From: Nicotiana tabacum
Taxonomy: Eukaryota; Streptophyta; Magnoliopsida; Solanales; Solanaceae
Assembly: GCF_000715075.1 (NCBI RefSeq)
Contig: NC_134088.1
Location: 3,968,001-4,032,000 of the forward strand
Length of the DNA stretch: 64,000 nt
Direction: 5' to 3'
In this document: positions 53,907 to 64,000 of the stretch, piece after piece
Numbering within the stretch: the first letter of the stretch is position 1
Layout: every line of letters begins with the position of its first letter
Notes under the pieces: model-generated
Told to the model about the DNA's origin: nothing
Databases searched by the model: none
The model's input: only the letters and a program-made list of their open reading frames with translations
Translations under genes and position numbers: made by a program

Positions 53907-56805
53907 AATTGTCACGACCCAAAACTAACCTTGTTGTGATGGCGCCTATCGTGGTACTAGGCAAGCCGACACACTACCACAACCAATCGATATTTTTATT
54001 TTTAAGATAAAACTAAAACTATTTAATAATAAACCTTCATAAGGAGTTTAAATCAAAACAAAAGTGCGGAAAGAATGCCCGACATCAGGGTGTCACTAGT
54101 CATGAGCATCTACTACAACCGTCTGACAACATCAAGACTAACATAGCCTAGAAATAATCGAATACAATTAAGGGAGGATAAGGAGGGGGAAAAGCAGGGC
54201 TGCGACCGCCAAACAGCTACCTTGCTAACCCCGATGGACCTGCCACTGAGTAATCAACACCCGCTAGCAGGTTCAAAAATACCTGGATCTGCACACAAGG
54301 TGCATGAAGTAATGTGAGTACTCCAACTCAGTAAGTAATAAAAGTAAATAAAGACTGAGCAGTAGAAAATACATAAAAATCCACATCATAAAAACTCAGT
54401 AAGTACAACATACTTTCAAATCAATATATGAGTCAAATCATCTTGTTTTAAATCTAGTTTTCAGTAAAAATCATTTGAAGATGCTTTCAACAGTTTCACC
54501 AGAGGCCCAATGCAATTTAGAGTAAAAGTGATAAAAACCATAAATAGCCCCTCGGGCAAAAACATAGTTCGTATACAGCCCCTCGGCCAACATGAATCAT
54601 AAACCGCCCATCGGGCATAACATCACTCAGAATCAACCCCTCGATCATAACATCACTCAGAATCATCCCCTCGGGCTATCCTCACAGTCACTCGTAAACA
54701 GCCCCTCGGGCACAATATGAATCAAGAACAGCCCCTCGGGCAAAACATCATAACACTCACTCAGGGTACCTGAGCTCACTGGAGGTGTACAGACTCCGGA
54801 GGGGCTCCTACAGCCCAAACGCTATAATCTGCATGGACAACTCACGTGCCATAATATAAATAGCCACCTCGTGACATAAATCATTCTGGCCCGCGGCCTC
54901 ACAAAAATCATGAATTAATAACAACATATTGCGGTGTGTAGCCCGATCCCATAATATCCTCATAACACAGGCCCTCGGCCTCACTCAGTCAGAAACCTCT
55001 CAAGCCACTCGGGCTATTAGTAAAAAAAGGGTGCTTAGCCCAAAATATCATTTTATGTCAAAACGGAGTAATAAAGACTGAATTATGAATTCAGTAAACA
55101 CAGCATGACTGAGTATAGATCTTAAATAAAAAATAATGAGGAAATAGTAGTAAAAAGCCCCTAAGGGTCCAAACAGCTTGGCACAAGGCCCAAATATGAC
55201 ATTCGGCCCAAATCATAGAAATTCTTTCTAAAGCATAGAAGTATCAAATAGTTTTCAGTAAAATACGCAATTTAGTAGTTGTTACGGGACGGGCCAAGTC
55301 ACAATTCCCAACGGTGCACGCCCACACGCCCGTCACCTAGCATGTGCGTCACCTCACAATAGTGAAACGATGTGAAATCCGTGGCTTCATACCCTCAGAC
55401 AAGATTTACAATCATTACTTACCTCAAACCAGTCAAAACTCTATACTGCGATACTCTTGCCCCTCGACTCAGCCTTCAATCGCTCTGAATCTATTCACAA
55501 CCATAACAATACCATCAATATACGCTAATGGATTGAATTTTACAAGAAAAACTATCAAATTAAACACAATTTCCGAAATCCATTAAAATCCGGCCCTAAG
55601 GCTCACGTCTCGAAATCCGACAAAAATTACAAAACTTGAAAATCCATTCACTCACGAGTCCATACATAAGAAATTTATCAAAATCCGACCTCATTTGGTC
55701 ACTCAAATCCTCAAAAGTTCACTCTCCAATTTCAAGCCCTAAATTTTCAAATTTCTAGCTCAAACTTCTCAATTATATGATGAAAAAAATCATAGATTTA
55801 TGAAATTTAAACCATTATAGGTTAGAATCACTTACCCCAATGTTGTACCTTCAAATCTCTTGAAAACTCGCCTCTCCCCCGAGTTCCTCAAGCCCAAAAT
55901 CGAAAAATAGAGAACAAAACCTCGAGCTGGAGTTTTCTGCCTCGCACCTGCAGTCACAGTTCCTCTTCTGCAGCACCGTGCCTGCGGAATATCCCTCGCA
56001 GGTGCAGAACTCACTTACTGCACCATATCCGTATCTGCGACCTTTAAATCGCACCTGCAACCTCGCAGATGCGGCCAGTCCTTCGCATCTGCAGTCCAAC
56101 CCCTGGCCTTCCATTTCCGCATTTGCGGTCCTCCTAGCGCACCTACGGCTTCGACCTGCGGTTCCCACTTCGCAGGTGCGTAAACATCAAAAAAAGCAGC
56201 TTCAGCTGCATTATTCCTCATCCAAACTCTCCGTTAACCATCCGAAATCATCCCGAGGTCCTCGAGACTTCAACCAATAATAAAAACAAGTCATATATCA
56301 ACATACGAACATAGTCAAACCTTCGGAACACTCAAAACAATACCAAAACACCAAATCACCCTCGGATTCAAGCCTAAGAACTTCTGAATTTTCATATTCC
56401 ACAAACAATGCCAAAATATACCAAACCTCGTCCGAATGACCTGAAATTTTGCACACACATCACAATTGACACCACGGACCTATTCCAACTTTTGGAATTT
56501 CATTCCGACTCCGATATCAAAATTTCCACTGTCGGTCGCGAAACGCCAAATTTTCAATTTCGCCAATTCAAGCCTAATTCTACCACGGACCTCCAAATCA
56601 CATTCTGGACATGCTCACAAGTCCAAAATCACATAAGAAAGATAACCAAATCACAAAAATCTAAATCCGATATCGAATACTAAAAAGTCAAAACTTGGTC
56701 AAACCTTTCAAATTTAAAGCTTCAAGGTGAGAATTGTTCTTCCAGATCTATTCCGATTATTTTGAAAATCAAAATCGACGATTTACATAAGTCATAATAC
56801 ATCAT
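53907..56805 (-). mobile_element. Long LTR-like element, minus strand
   Basis: The left edge TGTCACGACCCAAAAC is the reverse complement of the ...GGGTCGTGACA end typical of long Solanaceae LTRs, and matches in reverse the end of the solo LTR at 59672-62815. The right edge (CATAAGTCATAATACATCAT) is the probable LTR start. The 5-mer ATTGA occurs at both edges (53902-53906 and 56806-56810) and may be the target duplication. It contains the CCCCTCGGGC array and CGCA-GTGCG words. No retroelement proteins are present, so a solo LTR is likely. Confidence 0.55.
54545..54745. repeat. Array of GCCCCTCGGGC units
   Basis: Seven or so copies of an AGCCCCTCGGGCAAAACAT-like unit recur at irregular spacing of roughly 25-45 bp. 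The core CCCCTCGGGC is nearly self-complementary. Confidence 0.75.
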
Positions 56806-56892
56806 ATTGACATTATATCTTTAACATATATTATTGTTAATCTTTTTCCACAAAGTGGTGTTGAATGAACCTCTAGTAGGAGGATGCATCCA

Positions 56893-57083
56893 GAAGCGGA
56901 TCCAGAATTTGAGGTTTATGGGTTCCTACCGTAATTTCAAATTAATATGTAATAATAACTGGTTCACAGTTAAATATTTACCAAAATTTAGTGAATTTCT
57001 TAATATAAATATAAGGTCTACGCAAGAGTTACTGGGTTCCCGGAAACCCGTAGTCTATGCACTAGGTCTGCCCCTGGATGCAT
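56893..57083. mobile_element. GGCGGA-family MITE-like repeat
   Basis: The left end CAGAAGCGGATCCAGAATTT and right end TAGGTCTGCCCCTGGATG are inverted counterparts. It contains GAGGTTTATGGGTTCC and GGGTTCCCGGAAACCC. Length about 190 bp. Confidence 0.6.
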
Positions 57084-57979
57084 CTGCCTTAATTTGAAAC
57101 AACATGATAGTTCAAATTTTATTTACTAAATTATTAGGAATGTTATGCTCTGAATTACTTAATTATTAAATGTTCTTCTTTTAACTACCTTATTTATACC
57201 AAAAATTTTAAATATACACCAAATTTATTTGAAGGGATGTGATGCTTCACATTAGTGAAAGTGGTGACTCTTCACAATCTTTAAATCTAAAGGTGACATT
57301 TTTAACTCTATCAATTGAAATTATAAAATAAGTAAATAAACATAAATCAATATTTATTATAAAATTGGGAAGATCTTAACTAAAAAGTTAAATTTTTTGA
57401 ATAGGTCAATCATCTCCATTTTAAGCATGTTTTTAAATAATTCGATTATGGGTCATAGGCTTATAGTGGACATATTTATCTCTTACGTTTACATTTAATT
57501 ATTATATTTAGTCTTGATAAAATTTTTTACTTCCATTTAGTGTTTTTTCCCTTCCCATGGTGGTAAATAATAGTGTACAAGAAAAACCGATAAATTGCAC
57601 CAAACCGATAATTTAGATTTGATTTAGAGCAGTAATTACATATTTTATGATGTGAGGACCTTACAGGATGGGGGAAAATAGAGAAAAATAAAAAAAAATT
57701 GAGAAAAATCGAGATTGAAATTATTGAGTTTTGTTGGTTTGTTTTATAAATTTAATATACAGACACTATTAATTTGGTTTAATAAATAAAGAATTCGAGG
57801 TAATTAACCCAATATATGTGATTCAATTTATTATTTCTAGGTGTTAAAAAATGTACTGCAACATATTTTCCCTTTTTGTTTATTTGGAACCAATTGGCCG
57901 ATAGTGAAGACATTGTCAAAAGAGAATATTAAAATAAAAATATGAAAATATGAAACAAAGAGTTATAGAATAATATAAC
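57084..57979. other. Intergenic AT-rich stretch, no gene seen
   Basis: No supported coding region, RNA gene or bounded repeat was found. Confidence 0.4.
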
Positions 57980-58135
57980 TAGAACAACAACAACAATAAC
58001 AATTCAATAAAATTTCACAGGTGAGGGATTTGGTGAGGGTATTGTGTACGTTGACCTTATCCATATCCCGATGGAGTAGAGAGGATGTTTCCGATAGATC
58101 TTTCGGCTCAAGAAGACGAAAAAGACGAAAAGGGA
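57980..58135 (-). mobile_element. TS SINE, decayed, minus strand
   Basis: ACAACAACAACAATAAC at the left is the reversed tail, followed by TTTCACAGGTGAGGGATTTG, GTGTACGTTGACCTTATCC and CCGATAGATCTTTCGGCTCA of the TS body. The tRNA-like head is missing. Confidence 0.6.
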
Positions 58136-58221
58136 CAATATATTAGTACCATCTATTTAATATAATGAGAACCAAAAACTTATTACTGTAACTTCCATTA
58201 CTATTTAGTATATGTTGTGAC

Positions 58222-58330
58222 CAGGGATGGAGCTATAGTATTGATTGCGAGTTCAGTTGAACTTAGTAACTTTTGTTCAAATCTAATATTTATATTAAAA
58301 AATTCAATAAATATATACAAATGATTGTGA
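58222..58330. mobile_element. GGCGGA-family repeat, partial
   Basis: GGATGGAGCTATAGTATTGA, TGCGAGTTCAGTTGAAC and TTTTGTTCAAATCTAATAT match the left half of the copy at 63193-63372. Confidence 0.45.
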
Positions 58331-58398
58331 CGGTCAAAATATTCTATTGAAGGCTCAAGTTTCTTGGCTATTTGCAACATTAATGGAATGTTTCTCGA

Positions 58399-58690
58399 GA
58401 AACACTACCAAATCATTTTATTGACTTAGGGGAAAAAACCAAGAAAAAAGGAATTACAATAATAAAGATTTTAGGCAGTTAGTCATTCGTCTACGCATAA
58501 CTGACCAAGTTTTAAAGGAAAATTTTCTTTTTGGGGTCAAGTCAAGAATGACATTAATATTTTAATATTGTATTTAAAATAACAGGATATGGAAAACACT
58601 ACAAAATCATTTTTATTGACTTTGGAAAAAAAAAAAGGAATTAGAAACACTTTCGGCAATTAGTCATTTTTCTACGCCTAAACGACTAAG
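58399..58690. repeat. Imperfect direct duplication, about 193-bp spacing
   Basis: AAACACTACCAAATCATTTT (near 58400) and AAACACTACAAAATCATTTT (near 58593) both continue TTATTGACTT, AAAAGGAATTA, GGCA(G/A)TTAGTCATT and TCTACGC. This is a local tandem duplication of about 190 bp. Confidence 0.65.
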
Positions 58691-59328
58691 GAGTCGTTTG
58701 GTAGGGTGCATAAGAATAATGCTGAATAGGATGTATTAGTAATGCTGCTATTAGTTATGCTTGCATTAGTTATGCTGACATATTTCTTATTCATTGTTTG
58801 GTTTGATGTATTAAAGCATTGCACAATTTCTAAAAGAATTATTTGTTTACAAAAATGCCCTCAAAACTAGTTCACACTCTAACTTTTTAAAAGAAATATA
58901 TGTTGAGAAATATTTTTATATGAAAAAGTTTACAAAAAATTATTTGATTTGTCTACCTATATTGTAAAATAAAATTAAATATTTATTTATAAAAAAAGTA
59001 TGCTAAGTATTTATTTATTTACTAAAGATATAATTTTATTTCTCACTATTTGGATTATTTTGAATTTGCTAACATATTTTAATCAAACATAAATTTTGAA
59101 GGACAATTTTGTCTTTAACTAAGCTAATGCATGCATTAAAACTCATTGCATTGCTAATACCATTGTTTTCTATGCATTAGTTATGCATAGGATAATACCA
59201 AATAGGATGTATAACTAATGCTTGCATAACTAATGCATATGTTCAAAATGTATACCAAACAATGTATTATTAATACACAAAGCTAATGCATGCATTATTT
59301 TATCTAATGTATCATACCAAACGATCCC
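58690..59328. mobile_element. PIF/Harbinger-like MITE (GTCGTTTGGTA ends)
   Basis: The left end GGAGTCGTTTGGTAGG and right end ATACCAAACGATCCC are inverted, with TAA on both sides (58687-58689 and 59329-59331). Words built from AATGCATGCATTA recur inside in both orientations. No coding capacity. Confidence 0.72.
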
Positions 59329-59351
59329 TAAGTGTTTTAGGATTTCTTTGA

Positions 59352-59628
59352 GGCATACGCGGAGCCCAAAATTTGAAGTTTATAGATTCACTTACTACCG
59401 ACCTTTTGAAGTTGCCATATCTCTTGATGGCAAAGGCAAACCTATGCAATAGGTAGAGGAGTTATTGGCACCCGTAAAGTTCGGCAAAAGGCACCCGTAA
59501 ACTTCGGCAAAAATTTCATGTATACATATATATGTCTTTAAAAAATAGTAATATATTAATAGTGGACGCTCTATATTTGAATCAAAAAGTGGACTCGCGA
59601 CCTTCAAATCCTGGGTCTGCCTCTGGTT
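59352..59628. mobile_element. GGCGGA-family MITE-like repeat
   Basis: The left end GAGGCATACGCGGAGCCCAA and right end TCCTGGGTCTGCCTCTGG are inverted counterparts. A short duplicated stretch (GGCACCCGTAAA-TTCGGCAAAA) near 59468-59510 lies inside. Confidence 0.55.
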
Positions 59629-59647
59629 GTTAAGTTCACTTGGTTTT

Positions 59648-59671
59648 ACAACAACAATAACAAACCGAGTG
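59648..59671 (-). mobile_element. TS SINE tail, split from its body by a solo LTR
   Basis: ACAACAACAATAACAAACCG is the reversed SINE tail. Its continuation (TAATCTCACAAGTGAG and the rest of the body) is found 3.1 kb away at 62816-62925, beyond the solo LTR, with GAGTG duplicated at the junction. Confidence 0.7.
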
Positions 59672-60399
59672 TGTGATGACCCAAAAGGTCATCATATGTT
59701 TTAGAACTCGATTATGCTCTTTTAAGCCTTAAAAATCTTATTTTTTACCCTTTTCGATTTGCGTGCACAGTTCGGGTGTATTTTCGGAAAGATTTTATGT
59801 TGAAAGTTGATGAAAATAATAATTTTTACCTAAAATATTGATTTTAGTTGACTTCGGTCAATATTTTTAGTAAACAGACCCGGGATCGTATTTTGACAGT
59901 CCCGGTAGGTCCGTATTAAAATATGTGACCTGAGCGTATGCGCGGAATCGAATTCCGAGGTCCCTAGCTCAAGATATGAATTTTTGATGAAAATTGAAAG
60001 ATTGAAAATCTAATGGTTTTAAGAATTTGGTTAATATTTGATCTTGTTGGTATCAGGTCCGTATTTTGGTTCCGGAGCCCGGTACAGGTTCGTTATGATA
60101 TTTAAGACTTGTCTATGAAATTTTGTGAGAAACGGAGTTGGTTTGACGTGATTCAGACGTCCGGTTGTGAAGTTAGAAGTTTTAAAACTTTCTTGAAAAT
60201 TTCATTCAATTTGGTACTAAATTTATAGTTCTTAGTGTTATTTTGGCGATTTGATCGCGCGAGCAAGTTCGTATGATGTTTTAGTACTTGTGTGCATGTT
60301 TGGGTTGGAGCCTCGAGGGCTCAGATGAGTTTCGGATAGGCTTCGGGATGTTTTAGACATAGGAAAATCTGATTTTCTGCAGCTTCAGTGATTGCTGGT

Positions 60400-60720
60400 T
60401 TTCTTATTCTCCTTCGCGAAGCTACTCTCGCGAACACGAAGTGTAAGCTGGGCTGGGGTGATTTTGTTCTACACGAATGCAAGGCCATGGTCGCGAACGC
60501 GGAGCACTAGGGGGTCTGCTCTTCGCGAACACGACCGACACACGCGAACGCGTAGAGTAAATGGAGGTGGGTTGGGATTTACAGGTTCTACGCGAACGCG
60601 AGCCTAGGCTCGCTAACGTGATGGCCAGGGGGGACAAACCATCGCAAAAGCGGACAGCCTTTCGCAATCGCGTAACCCATCAAGGCCAGCTCTTCACGAA
60701 CGCGAAGAAGGCCTGCCCAA
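60400..60720. repeat. CGCGAA/TTCGCG-rich block in the LTR
   Basis: About ten near-palindromic words of TTCGCGAACACGAAG or CGCGAACGCG type, spaced 20-40 bp apart, raise GC and CpG density sharply above the flanks. Arg-rich frames on both strands here are artefacts of this block. Confidence 0.75.
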
Positions 60721-61704
60721 CGTTTTAAAAACAGAACTCAAATACGGGATTAAGTCATTCTTTTACATTTTCAAAAACTAGAAGACCTAGAGGCGATTTT
60801 CAAGAGACAATTTCTTCCCCAACTTGTTGGTAAATAATTCTAACCCACTTTTTTTTCAATTACCCATTACATTTCATCAATTTTTAACCTAAAATCTAGA
60901 GTTTTCATGGTGAAAATTGGGAGTTTGGGTAGAATTAAAGATTTTGTATAATTGAAATTTAGACTTTGAGGTCGGATTTGGAAACTAATTACATACTCGA
61001 GCTCGAGGGTGAATGGGTAAATGAATTTTGGTCTGAACCTCGCATTTTGACCAAGCGGGCCCGGGGTCGAGTTTGACTTTTTGGGGGAGAGTTTGGAAAA
61101 TCTAAATTTATGCATTGTAGTTGATTCCTTTAGCAATATTTGATGTTATTGAGTTGATTGTGGCTAGATACGAGTGGTTTGGAGGCGAATTCTAGGGGAT
61201 AGGCCCTGGTAGAGCTTTGAATTGACCGCGAAGTGAGGTAAGTGTTGTGTCTAACCTTGACTTGAGGGAATTAGGAACTCTCAGACTTTGTGTTATGTGA
61301 ATTCCATGTGAGCGGCGTATATACAAGGTGACGAGTGCTTATACGCCGCTGACTTATCTGTTTTTCCCTGATTTACTGCTTTGCCTTAATTGTTGCTTTC
61401 TCTGTCTTAATTGTTACATGCTCTAAATGCTTTCCATGCTTAACTACTACATGTTAATCAATATCTTCTTCTGTTAACCATGTTAGCTCTTTCATAGTTT
61501 CCCCTAATTCCTGCTATTTGTTTAATTTGACTTGTTGCACTTTCTAACTGTAAATTGCCGGTTTGGTCTCGATGTATAGTATTATTGGTGTAAATTCTAT
61601 ATCGAACAAGGTTCCTTTTCTTGGTTCAGTCAGTATTTATTTATTTATCGTAAAGGCTTTGTGATTTAGCTTGTTGAGTTGATTGTATACATTTATTGTT
61701 TGGT

Positions 61705-62150
<446 letters not shown>

Positions 62151-62815
62151 ATGTTTCTATTTCATGAGCTGCGTTGTTTCTTTATTTTCCGGTACTTTTA
62201 TTTGAGCTGACAAAGATTGGTAAATCTAGACGACACCAGTTTAATTTCGAGGTTGTGGTTATCATTTCCTGTTGGCTGTTTAAGTCTGTATTTTAATTAT
62301 TCTGTCATTATTATATACTGCGTAAGATTTTAGTGTAGGTGACCCGCCTTAGCCTCTAGCCTCGTCACTACTTCGTCGAGGTTAGGTTTGGCACTTATCA
62401 GTACATGGGGTCGGATTTTGGAGTCGGTTCCGGCGGCAGCTACTAGAGAGCTCGGATTGGACAACTTACGGAGACTTGAGGTACAACTGCTCAGCGCCCG
62501 CAACTCTTGGAGTCCCCTTCTATTCTTATTTAGCGGTGTAATTTCTTTTCGGACAGCTTTACGTTATTTCAGACCCTTGTATGTATTATTCTAGAAGCTC
62601 GTGCACTTGTGACACCAGATTCAGGGAATTGTAATAGACGTTTGGCTATTTAACTTCCGTATTTATATTTAGAACATGTATGATATTTCGGTTCATTATT
62701 ATTGTTATCACTTAAACTGTTAAAAGAAATAAATTTGTTCTAACGTTGGCTTGCCTAGCAAGTGAAATATTAGGCGTCATCACGATCCCGATGGTGGAAA
62801 TTTCGGGTCGTGAAA

Positions 62816-62925
62816 GAGTGTAATCTCACAAGTGAGTTATGGGGAGGATAGTGTGTTCGCAGAATTTACCCATATCTTGTAAAGTTAGAGACATTATTTC
62901 GGATAGATCTTCGGCTCAATAAAAG
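62816..62925 (-). mobile_element. TS SINE body, split from its tail
   Basis: TAATCTCACAAGTGAGTTAT, GGAGGATAGTGTGTTCGCAG and TTTCGGATAGATCTTCGGCT follow the TS body order in reverse. It joins the tail at 59648-59671. The tRNA-like head is lost. Confidence 0.65.
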
Positions 62926-63192
62926 CATCGCCATAACACTGTCAAAAAGAAATACAATAATTTAAAAAAAGTAGTAGCAAGAAGCAAGATAATCGGGTAA
63001 CTGAAACAAAAGAAACAACTCGTCATACTAGAAATCTAAGCATAAGAATGTACGGTAATAGTATTGATATTACATATATGAAAAAGAGATACACTTGACT
63101 AACTAATAGCTCTTACTAGATTTGAAATTTTATTTATATATTCTAAGCAGAAGTTATTAGATTCGACTGAACCGTTTCGCTCCTGCTTTGAG

Positions 63193-63372
63193 CAGAGGTG
63201 GAGCCAACGTGTCGATTACGGGTTCGGTCGAACCCAATAGTTTTGGTTCAAATAATGTATTTTGCTTAAAAGTTTAATTAAATACGTATAAATTATTTAT
63301 TTAGAAAACCCAGTAACTTATAAAGATTAGGATCCCGAATCCATAAGTATGAAATTCTGGCTCCACCACTGA
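63193..63372. mobile_element. GGCGGA-family MITE-like repeat, complete copy
   Basis: The left end GAGCAGAGGTGGAGCCAACG and right end TTCTGGCTCCACCACTGACT are inverted counterparts. It contains GGGTTCGGTCGAACCC and AGGATCCCGAATCC. Length about 180 bp. It is a good reference copy for the family in this window. Confidence 0.65.
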
Positions 63373-63639
63373 CTTTGAGCTTCCTTTTTTTCAAGTCAAT
63401 AATGGCATTAGTATTGTCTTTACAAAACAAGGATATAGGATAGTGCACCACTTTCATATTTGTTGTGGTCAATCGTCCTAAAATTCCTAGGGCTCCTTGA
63501 CTTTTGACAATTTCTTTGTTAATTTGCATGGTTTTCTTTTGTGACTAAAAACGTCTAGGTACATTGCACGTAAATATTGCCATGAACATTAAAAAAGAAA
63601 ATATTAACTTTGAAAAAATTGAACGTTTAGCATTTGTTT

Positions 63640-63785
63640 GGAACAAGAATTAGTGACGGATAAAATCTATAGCTAAACTGAAAATGAATTAATGATAGAA
63701 TATCAAAAAATTATGTTAGTTACGAACGATTTAGCGATATATTAGCAACGAATTTCATAGTTAAATCAATTTTGTTTCTGTAATA
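63640..63785. mobile_element. Decayed repeat related to the CACTA-type MITE
   Basis: TAGTGACGGATAAAATCTAT, TTAGTTACGAACGATTTAGC and TTAGCAACGAATTTC recall the interior of the element at 2475-2612. Clear ends are not seen. Confidence 0.4.
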
Positions 63786-63894
63786 AACAAATTATACAAT
63801 TTTAAGTCTAAATAATGAGAAGACAATTACCAGTACCTACATAGAGGGAGAATTGAATATAAAGACATATACCAGCATTATAATAGAATGACTA

Positions 63895-64000
63895 GAGCTT
63901 GTTTGGATGTGCTCGTTTTAAGTGACTTTTAAGCCAAAATAGCTTTTAAGCCATAAGTTAGGAATTCTAACTTTTTGCTTTTGGCTTATTTTTGTCATTT
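63895..64000. mobile_element. MITE left end, cut by the window edge
   Basis: GAGCTTGTTTGGATGTGCTC and AAGTGACTTTTAAGCCAAAA followed by GCTTTTAAGCCATAAG are typical of a Solanaceae MITE left end. The right end lies outside the window. Confidence 0.45.

Noticed and set aside
55832..56280. Overlapping frames of 60-105 codons on both strands near 56 kb
   Set aside because: They lie in the higher-GC repeat part of the LTR-like element, conflict with each other, and have no family resemblance.

Overview
This window is plant nuclear DNA, most likely Solanaceae and probably Nicotiana. The reasons are: AT-rich intergenic DNA, spliced genes with GT-AG introns, many TS-type tRNA-derived SINEs ending in TTG/CAA repeats, a Tnt1/Tork-like Ty1-copia element, and many MITEs and solo LTRs of kinds common in that family. 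There are no bacterial features, rRNA genes or CRISPR arrays. No identification was checked against a database; family names come from reading the sequence.

Three host genes can be supported. (1) S-adenosylmethionine decarboxylase (polyamine synthesis), + strand, about 24364-26958. It has the conserved plant control leader: a tiny uORF overlapping by one base a 61-codon conserved uORF that is split by an intron, then an intronless 382-aa main ORF. (2) A ten-exon PH-domain oxysterol-binding-protein-related protein (ORP1-like), + strand, 33070-46427, about 790 aa. Its fourth intron holds a complete but defective 5.0-kb Ty1-copia retrotransposon. (3) A four-exon gamma-glutamyl peptidase-like class I glutamine amidotransferase, - strand, 48749-51050, 261 aa, with three tandem repeat units in its leader. 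The ORP and GGP genes converge.

The rest is mostly mobile DNA, often nested. 1-11 kb: MITEs with target-site duplications, including elements that carry arrays of perfect or near-perfect palindromes, plus SINEs. 11-16 kb: one TIR element split by a 3.7-kb solo LTR and by a roughly 0.7-kb organelle-like insert. 16-24 kb: Stowaway-like and PIF-like MITEs, LTR remnants, and a second palindrome-array element. 27-33 kb: LTR-like remnant, degenerate L1-type LINE, long-TIR MITE, microsatellites. 52-63 kb: solo LTRs in both orientations, one of which (59672-62815) splits a TS SINE, plus further MITEs. At least nine copies or pieces of one short family with GAGGCGGAGCC-type ends are spread through the window.

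The three genes do not form a pathway. They are isolated genes in a repeat-rich region, and the most unusual content is the nested insertion history and the palindrome-array elements.
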